From JBBQKI01 sp038326725 (GTDB lineage: Bacteria > Bacteroidota > Bacteroidia > Flavobacteriales > Flavobacteriaceae), in the NCBI GenBank assembly GCA_038326725.1, contig JBBQKI010000014.1, positions 1-57,320 of the forward strand: a stretch of DNA of 57,320 nt, read 5' to 3'. Below the pieces are notes generated by a model, which had not been told where the DNA came from, made no database searches, and saw nothing but the letters and a program-made list of their open reading frames with translations. The translations under genes were made by a program, and so were the position numbers. This document shows positions 40,671 to 49,776 of this stretch, piece after piece. Numbering within the stretch: the first letter of the stretch is position 1; each line of letters begins with the position of its first letter.

Positions 40671-41116
40671 TCTATGTCCGGGGTGTAGGGATTGTTTATT
40701 GTTTTTTTTTTAAGTTCTTCCCTTTCAGAATATCCGCCCGGAAGCTGAATTTCGGTATCCACCTTTTTTTGTATTTCTGCAATACGGTCGGCTTGTTTTG
40801 CTTTTAATCTTTCAAGTTGTATGTTTTCCCATTCCTTGTCCATGAATTTATTCATCACCAAAACATTGAAAAGGTGAACCAATAATATAAACCCCCAAAG
40901 GAGGATGGCCCAAATATACCAATCCCAACCTTGAAACCTTATTTCAGCCCCAAAACCCAAAACGAGGTTTAGGATTATAAAAAATATGGACCCCGCCAAA
41001 AATATTACAAAATGCCGCATCAGCCCTTTTTTTTGGTTCAACCTGCGGCGGGCATATTCATATTGCTCGCGGTTTTCGGAATCGTTTCTTTCGTGTGGTT
41101 TATTTTTTGAAAACAT
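40667..41116 (-). CDS. 2TM domain-containing membrane protein
   Basis: A 149-residue protein with two membrane helices (FVIFLAGSIFFIILNLVLGF and WYIWAILLWGFILLVHLFNV) flanked by charged ends, matching the 2TM domain family. The N-terminal Arg-rich segment (EQYEYARRRLNQKKG) and a Glu/Lys-rich C-terminal coil face the cytoplasm by the positive-inside rule. In other flavobacteria such domains are fused to LytTR regulators or stand alone with unknown roles. It is coupled to folA by a 4-base overlap. Confidence 0.82.
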   Translation of the reverse strand: MFSKNKPHERNDSENREQYEYARRRLNQKKGLMRHFVIFLAGSIFFIILNLVLGFGAEIRFQGWDWYIWAILLWGFILLVHLFNVLVMNKFMDKEWENIQLERLKAKQADRIAEIQKKVDTEIQLPGGYSEREELKKKTINNPYTPDIE

Positions 41117-41177
41117 GGCTATTGGGTTTTTTGCTTCTTGTAAAGTTACCTAATTTTAAGGTTTCAACTATCGCCAT

Positions 41178-42260
41178 ATGGATTATTATAAAAACGAATT
41201 CCCTGTTTTAAGTGAATATACCTATTTAAATACCGCTTCTTCGGGACTACTTTCCAAATCTTTAACCCAGTGGAGGCACCAACATGATCTGGATTTTTTG
41301 AACGGCGGAAGCCTTTTCCGGGATAATCACAAAACACATATCGAAAGCATAAGGGCTAAGGTATCACACTTTTTTGATGCCCCAAATACAGAAACCGCTT
41401 TGGTTCCAAATTTTTCATTTGGGTTTAATGCGCTATTGGAAGGTTTGCCTAAGAATAGTAAGGTTTTGTTGTTGAGAACTGACTATCCATCCATTAATTG
41501 GGCTGTGGAGCAAAGGGGTTTTGAGGTTTTTTATGCTCCCGTTGACGAAAACCTAGAACAAAATATTGAAGCGGCAGTTTCTAAAAACCATCCCGATGTG
41601 TTCGCTTTTAGCCTTGTCCAATTTGTGAACGGAATTAAGATTGATTTGGATTTTCTTAAAAAACTGAAAGCTTACCACCCAAATCTTTTATTGATTGCGG
41701 ATGGGACACAATTTTTGGGCACCACAAAATTCAGTTTTACGGAAAGTCCTTTGGATGTTTTGGGCGCAAGTGCATATAAATGGCTTTTAGCCGGTTATGG
41801 GAGTGGTTTTTTTATGGTTAAAGAAGAAGCCCAGATACGTTTTTTTCTAAAAACGATTGGTTTCAATTCCGCTGAAAATTTTGAAACTCAAAGACAGCAA
41901 GTCCGGTTTATTAAACAACTGGAACCGGGCCACCATGATACTTTAAATTATGGCACTTTGGAGCAAGCAATAAAAATGCTTGAAAATATAGGGATGGAAA
42001 AGATTGAAAACCAAATTTTAAAACTTTCGCAATTCGCAAAAGCTGAATTTTCTGCAATGGAATTGTTGGAAGAGGCTGTTGAAAATAGAAATGGGCATTC
42101 CAATATTTTTAATATAAAAGGCGATGCCGCGCTATTTCAAAAATTGACAAAGAATAAAATAATTTGTTCCCAACGTGGAAAAGGCATAAGGGTTGGTTTC
42201 CATTTTTATAATTCAGAAAATGATATCGAAAGATTGATTGATATATTAAAGAGCAGCTAA
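41178..42260 (+). CDS. Class V aminotransferase-fold PLP enzyme (possible EgtE-like lyase)
   Basis: A 360-residue PLP-dependent enzyme. YTYLNTASSGLLSKSL is the usual N-terminal block. The PLP-contacting Asp is in LIADGTQFLGTTKF, and the PLP Lys is in GASAYKWLLAGYGSGFF. The fold family includes cysteine desulfurases, isopenicillin N epimerases and the C-S lyase EgtE of ergothioneine synthesis. It lies next to, and converges on, egtD-egtB, which makes an EgtE-like role attractive but unproven. The absence of a conserved Cys loop argues against a simple NifS-type desulfurase. Confidence 0.82.
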   Translation: MDYYKNEFPVLSEYTYLNTASSGLLSKSLTQWRHQHDLDFLNGGSLFRDNHKTHIESIRAKVSHFFDAPNTETALVPNFSFGFNALLEGLPKNSKVLLLRTDYPSINWAVEQRGFEVFYAPVDENLEQNIEAAVSKNHPDVFAFSLVQFVNGIKIDLDFLKKLKAYHPNLLLIADGTQFLGTTKFSFTESPLDVLGASAYKWLLAGYGSGFFMVKEEAQIRFFLKTIGFNSAENFETQRQQVRFIKQLEPGHHDTLNYGTLEQAIKMLENIGMEKIENQILKLSQFAKAEFSAMELLEEAVENRNGHSNIFNIKGDAALFQKLTKNKIICSQRGKGIRVGFHFYNSENDIERLIDILKSS

Positions 42261-42308
42261 TACATACGGCATTTCGCAACAATTATTTATTAATTGAAAA
42301 TCACATTC

Positions 42309-43280
42309 TCATGCTTTTTTGCTGAACAAATAATTTTTATAAAATCCTTTATTATCGGTAAAGTGGGTAATAATTTCTAGCTCCGCCTTTTTCGTGAGCC
42401 ATTCTATTAATTTGTGATCATATTTTTGGGAAATCTCGGTATGGATGGTTTCCCATTTTTCAAAATTCAGTTCAAGATCAACGGCTTTAATATGCACTTT
42501 TTGAGGTTCGGTGGCCACCAAATAACTTTTTGCCGTCCCGGTCTCGGGATTGTATGTTTCCCAATGCATGAATTTTTCCAAGTCAAAATTGCCGCCCAAC
42601 TCTGTATTGATACGGTTTAAAATATTTTTATTGAATGCTGCAGTAATCCCGGATGAATCACTATAAGCATCTAAAATTGCCTGCGGGTTTTTCTTTTGAT
42701 CGAAACCCATAAAAAGTAGGTCGTCCTCCAACATGCAATCTTTTAATTTGGTCAAAAAATCTATCGCCTGTGGGGTGGAAAGGTTCCCGATATTTGAACC
42801 AAGCACCATGATTACTTTTTTTCTTTCATTATATTGCTTCAGCCTTTCCAGCACTTCAAAATATTCCCCAACCTCGGCATTCACTTTTAATTCTGGCATT
42901 TCTTCATTTAATTTTTTCGAAAGGCCTTCCACCGCATGTTCACTGATATCGATGGGTTTATAAATAAAATTGAAGCCATTATTTGCTAAATATTTCAGAA
43001 GCACTTTAGTTTTTCTCCCATCGCCTGCGCCAAGTTCAATAAGGTCGAAACCAAAACCTTTTCCACGAAAATATTCTGAAATTGCTTTTGTATGAATGGA
43101 AAAAATTTCAAGCTCGGCATTGGTCAAATAATATTCCGGCAGGGCCATGATTTGCTGAAAAAGTTTGTCACCCTTTTCATCATAAAAATATTTTGACGGC
43201 AAAGTTTTCGGAGAGCTTGACAGGCCCTCAACTACTTCTTTTTTAAAGTCGGTATTCAAAACAGGGGTAATTATATCCAT
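42309..43280 (-). CDS. egtD: L-histidine N-alpha-methyltransferase EgtD
   Basis: A 323-residue SAM methyltransferase that makes hercynine (trimethylhistidine), the first step of ergothioneine synthesis. Family blocks are LPSKYFYDEKGDKLFQQIM, YYLTNAELEIF, the SAM loop LIELGAGDGRKTKVLL, and MVLGSNIGNLS. The C-terminal part includes KSYLVATEPQKVHI. Length fits EgtD. It follows egtB by 18 bases on the minus strand, so it is in the same transcript. Confidence 0.94.
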   Translation of the reverse strand: MDIITPVLNTDFKKEVVEGLSSSPKTLPSKYFYDEKGDKLFQQIMALPEYYLTNAELEIFSIHTKAISEYFRGKGFGFDLIELGAGDGRKTKVLLKYLANNGFNFIYKPIDISEHAVEGLSKKLNEEMPELKVNAEVGEYFEVLERLKQYNERKKVIMVLGSNIGNLSTPQAIDFLTKLKDCMLEDDLLFMGFDQKKNPQAILDAYSDSSGITAAFNKNILNRINTELGGNFDLEKFMHWETYNPETGTAKSYLVATEPQKVHIKAVDLELNFEKWETIHTEISQKYDHKLIEWLTKKAELEIITHFTDNKGFYKNYLFSKKA

Positions 43281-43298
43281 ATTTTTATTCGTGAAAAA

Positions 43299-44462
43299 TT
43301 ATTTTGCAAGCCGTATTCCGGTGTATTGCCAGCGAAGGTTGGTTTGAAAAAAATTGCGGTACGTTGCCCTAGTATGTTTTTGGGGGGTGGCCACCGAGCC
43401 GCCGCGCAAAACTTTTTGGTTTACCATGAATTTGCCATTGTATTCCCCCAATGCCCCTGGGGCTTTTGAATATCCGGGATAGGGAAGGTAGGCACTTTCG
43501 GTCCATTCCCAACGGCTGCCCCAAGCAAAATTTTCCTGTGCAGCTTCCCATTCAAATTCGGTGGGGAGACGGCAACCTTTCCACTGAGCATAGGCAAAAG
43601 CTTCAAAGTAGGAGATATGTGAAATGGGGTCTTTTTCATTTATTTTTTGTAAACCCTGCAATGTGTACAGATACCATTCCCCTTCAATTTCATGCCAATA
43701 CATAGGGGCTGAGATTTGATTCTGCCCTACCCAGTCCCACCCTTCAGCATGCCAAAGATTGAAATTTTTATAGCCGCCCACTTTTATAAACTTCAAATAT
43801 TCTCCATTCGTGACCAGTTTTGTTGATATCTCAAATTCTTGTAAATACACTTTATGTCTCCCCAATTCATTATCATAACAAAAAGTTTCAGCATTGGCAT
43901 GGCCAATTTCATAAATACCTTCTTCTATGGAAACCCAATCCTCATCAAAATCCTGTACCGGATTTTCCTCAAAAACATCGTTGTATTTTGGGAGTAAAGG
44001 GTTGTTTCCCAAAATGTATTTTATATCGGTGAGCAGCAATTCCTGATGTTGTTTTTCATGGTGGATGCCAACCAATAATAATTCTTCAATTTTTATTGAA
44101 ATTTCCGAGGCCAATAATTCCTTCATTTCAGCGGTAACGTAGTGACGATAATCATATACTTGGGCCACGCCGGGGCGTGAAAGGTTTCCACGATCATTAC
44201 GGATAACGCGCTTGCCCACGTTTTCGTAATAGCTGTTGAAAACAAAGGCGAAATCTTCGTGGAAAATCTTATAATCAGCTTTGTGCGGTTTTAAAATAAA
44301 TTCCTCAAAAAACCAACTTGTATGTCCCAAATGCCACTTTGGGGGCGAAACGTCCACTGTGGGCTGCACCACATAATCTTCAATTTCCAAGGGTTTGCAA
44401 ATGTTTTCGGTATGTTGGCGGGTTTCGGCGAAAAATGAAATCAGGTTTTTGGTCTGTATCAT
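43299..44462 (-). CDS. egtB: Ergothioneine biosynthesis protein EgtB
   Basis: A 387-residue non-haem iron sulfoxide synthase. An N-terminal DinB-like bundle has iron ligands His47 (WHLGHTSWFFEEF) and His135/His139 (HHEKQHQELL). The C-terminal FGE-sulfatase domain (about 180-387) has GCRLPTEFEWEAAQ and VLRGGSVATPQKHTRATYRN. EgtB joins hercynine to a thiol (cysteine or gamma-glutamylcysteine) using oxygen. No EgtC amidohydrolase is nearby, which would fit direct use of cysteine, but that is inference. It is upstream of egtD on the same strand. Confidence 0.94.
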   Translation of the reverse strand: MIQTKNLISFFAETRQHTENICKPLEIEDYVVQPTVDVSPPKWHLGHTSWFFEEFILKPHKADYKIFHEDFAFVFNSYYENVGKRVIRNDRGNLSRPGVAQVYDYRHYVTAEMKELLASEISIKIEELLLVGIHHEKQHQELLLTDIKYILGNNPLLPKYNDVFEENPVQDFDEDWVSIEEGIYEIGHANAETFCYDNELGRHKVYLQEFEISTKLVTNGEYLKFIKVGGYKNFNLWHAEGWDWVGQNQISAPMYWHEIEGEWYLYTLQGLQKINEKDPISHISYFEAFAYAQWKGCRLPTEFEWEAAQENFAWGSRWEWTESAYLPYPGYSKAPGALGEYNGKFMVNQKVLRGGSVATPQKHTRATYRNFFQTNLRWQYTGIRLAK

Positions 44463-44543
44463 GGTAAAAGTTATGCTTTTGGCGCAACTTTAAAAATACA
44501 TATTATCTGCACGCAAATTGTTTAGGTATTGTTAAAGAAAAAA

Positions 44544-45407
44544 TTAATCTTCCTTTTGAAGAACAAGAATGTCTTGATATTCCAATTTATTTGGGTCTCT
44601 GATTTCATCTTTCCAAAAACCATCCACCAGGTGTAGGTTCGAGAGGTTGGTTTTTGAAATCATTTCATTTAACAAGGATTCGCTAATAGCAATATTTGAA
44701 GATTTTACTTTATCACTCATCCATCGGAAGCCATTTTCTTTCACGGGGAAATTAAAATTTTCTCGGGTAGAGATAAAATCTTCAGTTACAGAATTATAGA
44801 TGAACAGGGTTGAAAAGGATTTACCTCCGGGTTTTAAAACCCTTTCGGTTTCCTTTAAATAATTTTCAATTTCACCAATCTGCATGTGGGTAAAAACCGA
44901 AAACGAAAATACTTTGTCAAATGAATTGTCGGGGTAAGGGAATACAAATCCGCTTGCGTTAATTTCGGAAGTGTTGTAAAGGTCATTATAGAGCGGTACA
45001 TAATTGAAATTGAAATTGGGAAAGTCTTTTTTTATTTTGGAGTTGCACCATTTTACGCCCTTTTCCACCGCATCAAATCCTTCATATTTTCCTTTAGACC
45101 CAAGGAAGGAAGTGAGGGCAATTGCCGTGCGCCCGATTCCGGAGCCAATGTCCAAAACCGAATCATCCGGTTTAAGATCGATGTATTGTTTTAAGAGAGT
45201 AAGCTGTTGTTGGCCTTGTTTTAAGTATTCTTTAGCGCTTGCGGGCGACCCTGTATAAATTGCGCCACGGGGAGCAACATATTTTTCCGTTTTACCTGAG
45301 ATTTTATCCCATAAGTCCATGGGGAAATAATACATCTTTCGAATGAAAAACCGTTGCCCGGGCGATAGGTTGTACCATAATTTCCTGAGTGCATTGGTTT
45401 TTTTCAT
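44544..45407 (-). CDS. Class I SAM-dependent methyltransferase
   Basis: A 287-residue methyltransferase with a standard Rossmann motif I, DSVLDIGSGIGRTAIALTSF, at about residue 80. Motif II-like GKYEGFDAVEKGVKWCNS, and post-motif VFSFSVFTHMQIGEIENYLK with RVLKPGGKSFSTLFI, follow. The N-terminal 60 residues (ALRKLWYNLSPGQRFFIRKM) are basic and might touch membrane or glycan. The substrate is unknown. It stands 81 bases upstream of egtB on the same strand, but cotranscription is not evident. Confidence 0.85.
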   Translation of the reverse strand: MKKTNALRKLWYNLSPGQRFFIRKMYYFPMDLWDKISGKTEKYVAPRGAIYTGSPASAKEYLKQGQQQLTLLKQYIDLKPDDSVLDIGSGIGRTAIALTSFLGSKGKYEGFDAVEKGVKWCNSKIKKDFPNFNFNYVPLYNDLYNTSEINASGFVFPYPDNSFDKVFSFSVFTHMQIGEIENYLKETERVLKPGGKSFSTLFIYNSVTEDFISTRENFNFPVKENGFRWMSDKVKSSNIAISESLLNEMISKTNLSNLHLVDGFWKDEIRDPNKLEYQDILVLQKED

Positions 45408-45450
45408 AGAATTTTAATACAAAAAGAAAAATGGATTTTTTATTGAAATA

Positions 45451-45882
45451 TTACTTTCCCGTTTTAAAAGTAAATGGCACTGTATAAGATATGGCCCGTG
45501 GTTTGCCCCCCATCATCCCGGGTTTCATTTTCGGGATGGCCAAGATGTTGCGTTTTGCTTCTTCCTGAAGGGCTTTGGACGCCCCGGAAACACTTTTTAC
45601 TTCCACGATTCCCTTTTCGTTGATCACGAATTCCACGATTACTTTTCCCTGAACATTGTTTTTATATTCCTCAGCAGGGTATTTGAAGTTTTTCGAGATG
45701 TGTTGCGAAAGTTTTACGTTGAAACAGCCATCCCTTTTGGCAACATCATTGCTTTCGCACCCGGGCCAAACCGGCGCGATTTCTTTCATAGTAAGCGTGT
45801 TTTTCTGCATATCGCCCCATTCCTGTTGGGCTAATATGGTGGTGGAAAAAAATAATGCCAGGATAAATAATGTGTTTTTCAT
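45451..45882 (-). CDS. TonB C-terminal domain protein
   Basis: A 143-residue protein with a cleavable signal (MKNTLFILALFFSTTILAQ) and a TonB-type C-terminal domain (about 55-140: SKNFKYPAEEYKNNVQGKVI, VEFVINEKGIVEVKSVSGAS, AISYTVPFTFKTGK). Classical TonB has an uncleaved N-terminal anchor and a Pro-rich spacer. Here both are missing, so this is a periplasmic TonB-fold protein rather than an energy transducer in the strict sense. Two cysteines in PVWPGCESND and KRDGCFNVK may form a disulfide. Confidence 0.82.
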   Translation of the reverse strand: MKNTLFILALFFSTTILAQQEWGDMQKNTLTMKEIAPVWPGCESNDVAKRDGCFNVKLSQHISKNFKYPAEEYKNNVQGKVIVEFVINEKGIVEVKSVSGASKALQEEAKRNILAIPKMKPGMMGGKPRAISYTVPFTFKTGK

Positions 45883-45897
45883 AAGCAGGTTTTAATT

Positions 45898-46749
45898 TTA
45901 AATGGCGACAGCGCCTTTAATATGTGGGTGCGGATCATATTCCGTTAATGTAAAGTCTTCAAAAATAAAGCCAAATATATCTTTTACATCCGGATTGAGC
46001 AAAATTTTAGGTAAAGGTTTCGGCTCCCGAGACAATTGAAGCTGTACTTGTTCCAAATGGTTGTTGTAGATATGGACATCGCCGAAAGTATGGACAAAAT
46101 CTCCGGGTTGGTACCCGCAAACCTGTGCCATCATCATCGTAAAGAGCGCATAGGAAGCAATATTGAAGGGGACGCCCAAAAAAGCATCCGCGCTTCGTTG
46201 GTACAATTGAAGGGATAATTTAGGTTTATCTGAAACTCCGCCTGTGGGGCTTTGGCTCACATAAAACTGGAAAAATGCATGGCAGGGAGGGAGCGCGGCC
46301 TTGCCGTTGGCCACATTTTCGGAAAAGGGTTTTGAAGTATCGGGTAACACACTTGGGTTCCAAGCGCTCACCAGCATCCGTCGGCTGTCCGGATTGGTTT
46401 TTAAGGTTTTTATTATTTCTGAAATTTGATCTATTTCTTCGCTGTTCCAGTTTCGCCATTGGTGGCCGTAAACGGGGCCCAAGTTACCATTTTTGTCCGC
46501 CCATTCGTTCCAGATGCGAACGCCGTTTTCTTGAAGATAATTTATATTGGTATCACCTTTTAAAAACCAAAGCAGTTCATAAATAATCGATTTCAAATGC
46601 AGTTTTTTGGTGGTAACCATTGGGAAACCTTCGCTGAGGTCGAACCTCATTTGATATCCGAAAACGCTTTTGGTGCCGGTGCCGGTACGGTCGTGCTTTT
46701 CGGTACCGTTTTCCAAAACATGTTTTAAAAGGTCGTGGTATTGCTTCAT
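45898..46749 (-). CDS. thyA: Thymidylate synthase
   Basis: A 283-residue enzyme that methylates dUMP with methylene-tetrahydrofolate. RTGTGTKSVFGYQMRFDLSE is the N-terminal signature. The catalytic Cys is in ALPPCHAFFQFYV, and LYQRSADAFLGVPFNIASYA binds substrate. It regenerates dihydrofolate, which FolA (40188-40670) reduces. It lies 25 bases downstream of a NupG-type nucleoside permease, a sensible neighbour for thymidine supply. Confidence 0.96.
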   Translation of the reverse strand: MKQYHDLLKHVLENGTEKHDRTGTGTKSVFGYQMRFDLSEGFPMVTTKKLHLKSIIYELLWFLKGDTNINYLQENGVRIWNEWADKNGNLGPVYGHQWRNWNSEEIDQISEIIKTLKTNPDSRRMLVSAWNPSVLPDTSKPFSENVANGKAALPPCHAFFQFYVSQSPTGGVSDKPKLSLQLYQRSADAFLGVPFNIASYALFTMMMAQVCGYQPGDFVHTFGDVHIYNNHLEQVQLQLSREPKPLPKILLNPDVKDIFGFIFEDFTLTEYDPHPHIKGAVAI

Positions 46750-46774
46750 TTCAAAAGAAATCTGAAAGTTAATT

Positions 46775-48007
46775 TTAATTCTCTACTGCTATATCCGGCC
46801 GGTGCTTGTAACGAAAAACAAACGGGAAAATCAGGGCCAAAACCAATGCATATCCCGCAAAGGTAAACCAAATACTTTGCCAATCCTCAATTCCGTTCAC
46901 CGTAAAATGATCTACCACCCATCCGCTCATTATTCCCCCAAAAAATGCCCCAAAGCCGTTTGTCATGATCATAAAAAGGCCCTGCGCGCTCGCCCTGATT
47001 TTGGGGCTGGATTCCTTTTCCATAAAAAGGGAACCAGAAATATTGAAGAAATCAAAGGCCATTCCGTAAACGATCATTGAGAGTACGAGCAGATAAAGCC
47101 CGTCCGCCGGATTCCCAATCCCGAACAGGGCAAAGCGGCAAGCCCACGCCAACATGCTTATCAACATTACTTTTTTTATCCCGAATCGGTTCAAAAAGAA
47201 TGGGATGGTTAAAATAAAAAGCGTTTCCGAAATTTGGGAAATTGACAATAAGAGATTGGGGTGCTGAACCCCGAAAGAATCAGGATAAATATCTTGAAAA
47301 CTATTTAAAAATGGTCCGCCAAAAGCATTGGTTATTTGCAGGGCCGCGCCCAAAAGCATTGAAAAAACCAAGAATACTGCCATTTTTCGCTGCCGGAACA
47401 AAACAAAGGCATCTAGCCCGAAAGCGGAAACCCAACTTTTCTTTTCAACTTTTTTGGGAAGGGTAGGCGGTAACGTAAATACATATAACCCTACAAACAA
47501 TCCAGCCGCGGCACTAACATATAATTGTTCAGCTGTTCGGGTCCAGCCCAAAAAATCGACTGCCCACATAGCAGCAATAAAGCCGACGGTTCCCCAAACC
47601 CGGATAGGAGGGAAATCCTTTACAATATCAAAACCTTTTTGTTCCAAAACATTATATGAAACCGCATTGCTCAAAGCGATACTGGGCATATAGAACAGAG
47701 CGTTCAAAAGTATCAAAAAATAGAAAGTGGCATAATCAGTAACCGAGGCAGCAAAGATCAAAGTTAGGGCTCCCATTATATGGCAGAATCCCAAAACCCT
47801 TTCGGCATTAATCCATTTATCGGCTACAATGCCCAACAACCCGGGCATAAAAAGGGAAGCAATTCCCATCGTGGCATAAACGGATCCAATTTGTAGGCCG
47901 CTAAAACCCAAAGTTTCCCCCATATAACTTCCAAGGGAAATAAGCCATGAACCCCAAACGAAAAACTGAAGGAAGCTCATAACGGTCAATCTGGATTTTA
48001 TGCCCAT
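46775..48007 (-). CDS. NupG-type nucleoside permease (MFS)
   Basis: A 410-residue protein with about twelve hydrophobic helices. The family opening is MGIKSRLTVMSFLQFFVWGS. FMPGLLGIVADKWINAERVL holds the MFS loop 2-3 motif, and the second half (LFMIMTNGFGAFFGGIMSGW) is complete. NupG/XapB-type carriers move nucleosides with protons across the inner membrane. thyA follows closely on the same strand, and a deoxynucleoside kinase fused to FolK occurs elsewhere in this window, so nucleoside salvage is well served. Confidence 0.88.
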   Translation of the reverse strand: MGIKSRLTVMSFLQFFVWGSWLISLGSYMGETLGFSGLQIGSVYATMGIASLFMPGLLGIVADKWINAERVLGFCHIMGALTLIFAASVTDYATFYFLILLNALFYMPSIALSNAVSYNVLEQKGFDIVKDFPPIRVWGTVGFIAAMWAVDFLGWTRTAEQLYVSAAAGLFVGLYVFTLPPTLPKKVEKKSWVSAFGLDAFVLFRQRKMAVFLVFSMLLGAALQITNAFGGPFLNSFQDIYPDSFGVQHPNLLLSISQISETLFILTIPFFLNRFGIKKVMLISMLAWACRFALFGIGNPADGLYLLVLSMIVYGMAFDFFNISGSLFMEKESSPKIRASAQGLFMIMTNGFGAFFGGIMSGWVVDHFTVNGIEDWQSIWFTFAGYALVLALIFPFVFRYKHRPDIAVEN

Positions 48008-48062
48008 GAAATAAAAAGGAATTACAACTTTGAAAGGATTAATTTACGGTATTTAAACAAAA

Positions 48063-48692
48063 TTATGAACGCTTTGAAATCTCATCGCGGACTTGGGCTG
48101 CTTTTTCGTAGCTTTCTTCATTCACGGCCTTTTGAAGCATTTGGTTTAATTCCTTTACGGTAAATTTTGAATAATTCTCCCCCTTTAAAATAATAGCCTC
48201 CTTTTCATCGCCCAAAATAAGTTCTTCAATAATGGTACCCTCGGTCTCGGGACTGTTGCCATCCTTCTTTTTTGGCGTGGTTTTTAAGAAAATGCCCGCT
48301 TTGTCAAGAATATTTTTATATGTAAAAATTGGGGCCTGGAACCTAAGTGCTAGTGCAATGGCATCACTGGTTCGGGCATCCACTATTTCCTCGATTTTGT
48401 CGCGTTCGCAAATAATGCTGGAATAGAAAACACCATCCACAAGTTTATGGATGATAACCTGTTTTACAACAATATCAAACCTGTCTGCAAAATTCTTAAA
48501 AAGATCGTGAGTGAGCGGGCGTGGGGGTTTTATCTCTTTTTCGAGGGCAATGGCAATGGATTGTGCTTCAAAAGCACCAATTACAATGGGAAGTTTCCGG
48601 TCTCCATCCACTTCGTTCAAAATTAAGGCATAAGCCCCATTTTGGGTTTGGCTGTAGGAAATTCCTTTTATTGTAAGCCTTACTAAACTCAT
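48063..48692 (-). CDS. Bifunctional nuclease family protein with UVR motif
   Basis: A 209-residue protein. Residues about 1-140 are the DUF151 / BFN domain (AYALILNEVDGDRKLPIVIG; EAQSIAIALEKEIKPPRPLT; VDARTSDAIALALRFQAPI). The last 45 residues are a UVR motif (KFTVKELNQMLQKAVNEESY), as in UvrB and UvrC. BFN proteins have been reported to have RNase and DNase activity in plants, and bacterial members are uncharacterised. The UVR motif suggests protein binding near repair or regulatory complexes. Upstream lies a repeat-rich spacer. Confidence 0.88.
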   Translation of the reverse strand: MSLVRLTIKGISYSQTQNGAYALILNEVDGDRKLPIVIGAFEAQSIAIALEKEIKPPRPLTHDLFKNFADRFDIVVKQVIIHKLVDGVFYSSIICERDKIEEIVDARTSDAIALALRFQAPIFTYKNILDKAGIFLKTTPKKKDGNSPETEGTIIEELILGDEKEAIILKGENYSKFTVKELNQMLQKAVNEESYEKAAQVRDEISKRS

Positions 48693-48695
48693 TTT

Positions 48696-48755
48696 CGGTT
48701 GTCGGTTGTGGGTTCTGGGTTTTTGGTTCTTGGTTCTCGGTTGTAGGTATGTGTT
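48696..48755. repeat. Degenerate GGTTCT/GGTTGT microsatellite-like spacer
   Basis: The stretch cycles through imperfect units of GGTTGTCGGTTGTGGGTTCT and GGTTCTTGGTTCTCGGTTGT. It lies between the bifunctional nuclease and etfA genes and looks non-coding. Confidence 0.6.
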
Positions 48756-48787
48756 TGAGTGTTTTGAAGTACAAAGGAATAAAAAAC

Positions 48788-49756
48788 TTAGGCGTTTTGG
48801 GCTTTAAACTCTTTTAATTTTTCAGTTAGCTTAGGGATTATCTCAAAAGCATCGCCAACCATCCCGTAATCCGCTGCTTTAAAAAAAGGAGCTTCGGCAT
48901 CGCTGTTGATGACCACCTTTACTTTAGAGGCGTTGATGCCAGCCAAATGCTGAATTGCTCCGCTTATACCGATGGCGATGTACAAATTGGAAGCCACTGG
49001 TTTTCCGGTTTGCCCCACGTGCTCGCTGTGTGGTCTCCAGCCCAAGTCGCTTACAGGTTTGGAACACGCAGTAGCAGCGCCCAGGGTTTTTGCAAGTTCT
49101 TCAAGCATTGGCCAGTTTTCGGGGCCTTTAAGTCCGCGGCCGCCCGAAACAACGATTTCGGCATCGGCTATGGTAACTTTATCGGTGGCTTTATCTACAG
49201 AAACCACTTCCATCGAAAAATCTTCGGAAGCCAGCTGTGGCTCGAAAGCTTCAGCGGTTACGTCGGTATTGTTCTCTTTTAGGCCATAGGTATTTTTCCC
49301 CATGCCGATGAGTTTAATATCTGTTTTAATCTCGGTAACGGCAAAAGCTTTGTTCGTAAAAACCGTGGATTTCACTTTGAAAGGGGAGGTGCTTTCCGGC
49401 AATTCGGTAACGTTTGGCACGTAGCCCGCTTCAAGATTAACCGCCAATAATGGGGCAATAAATTTACTGTTGGCGCTAGTTGTGGAAATAACCACTTTGG
49501 CATTTTCCTTTTTTACTGCTTGTGCAATAACATCGGCAAAAGCCTCGGCATTGAATTTTTTAAGTTTGTCATTGGAAACCTCCAATACTTTTGAAGCCCC
49601 GTATTTTCCCAACTCGTTGGCATCGCCGCCGTTTATGGTTACGGCTGTAACGGAAGTGCCCAGCATATCGGCAATACCCTTAGCATATGAAACGGCTTCC
49701 AATGCTATCTTTTTGAACTTTCCTTCTTCTGATTCTGTGTATACTAAAACTGACAT
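48788..49756 (-). CDS. etfA: Electron transfer flavoprotein subunit alpha
   Basis: A 322-residue FAD subunit. The C-terminal FAD-binding signature is intact: VSGGRGLKGPENWPMLEELA, CSKPVSDLGWRPHSEHVGQT and LYIAIGISGAIQHLAGI. The N-terminal half is the ETF fold (SVLVYTESEEGKFKKIALEA). With EtfB it passes electrons from acyl-CoA dehydrogenases to the quinone pool. etfB lies upstream on the same strand, separated by an unusually repeat-rich 127-base spacer. Confidence 0.95.
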   Translation of the reverse strand: MSVLVYTESEEGKFKKIALEAVSYAKGIADMLGTSVTAVTINGGDANELGKYGASKVLEVSNDKLKKFNAEAFADVIAQAVKKENAKVVISTTSANSKFIAPLLAVNLEAGYVPNVTELPESTSPFKVKSTVFTNKAFAVTEIKTDIKLIGMGKNTYGLKENNTDVTAEAFEPQLASEDFSMEVVSVDKATDKVTIADAEIVVSGGRGLKGPENWPMLEELAKTLGAATACSKPVSDLGWRPHSEHVGQTGKPVASNLYIAIGISGAIQHLAGINASKVKVVINSDAEAPFFKAADYGMVGDAFEIIPKLTEKLKEFKAQNA

Positions 49757-49776
49757 ATTTATGATTTTGAGTTCTT

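Noticed and set aside
41178..42260. Naming the class V PLP enzyme a cysteine desulfurase (sufS/iscS)
   Set aside because: No active-site Cys loop or suf/isc neighbours are visible. Fold and location fit an EgtE-like or epimerase-like enzyme at least as well, so no symbol is given.
46275..46586. Plus-strand ORF opposite thyA
   Set aside because: It is rich in Arg, Ser and Pro without a domain and lies entirely on thyA, whose motifs are intact.
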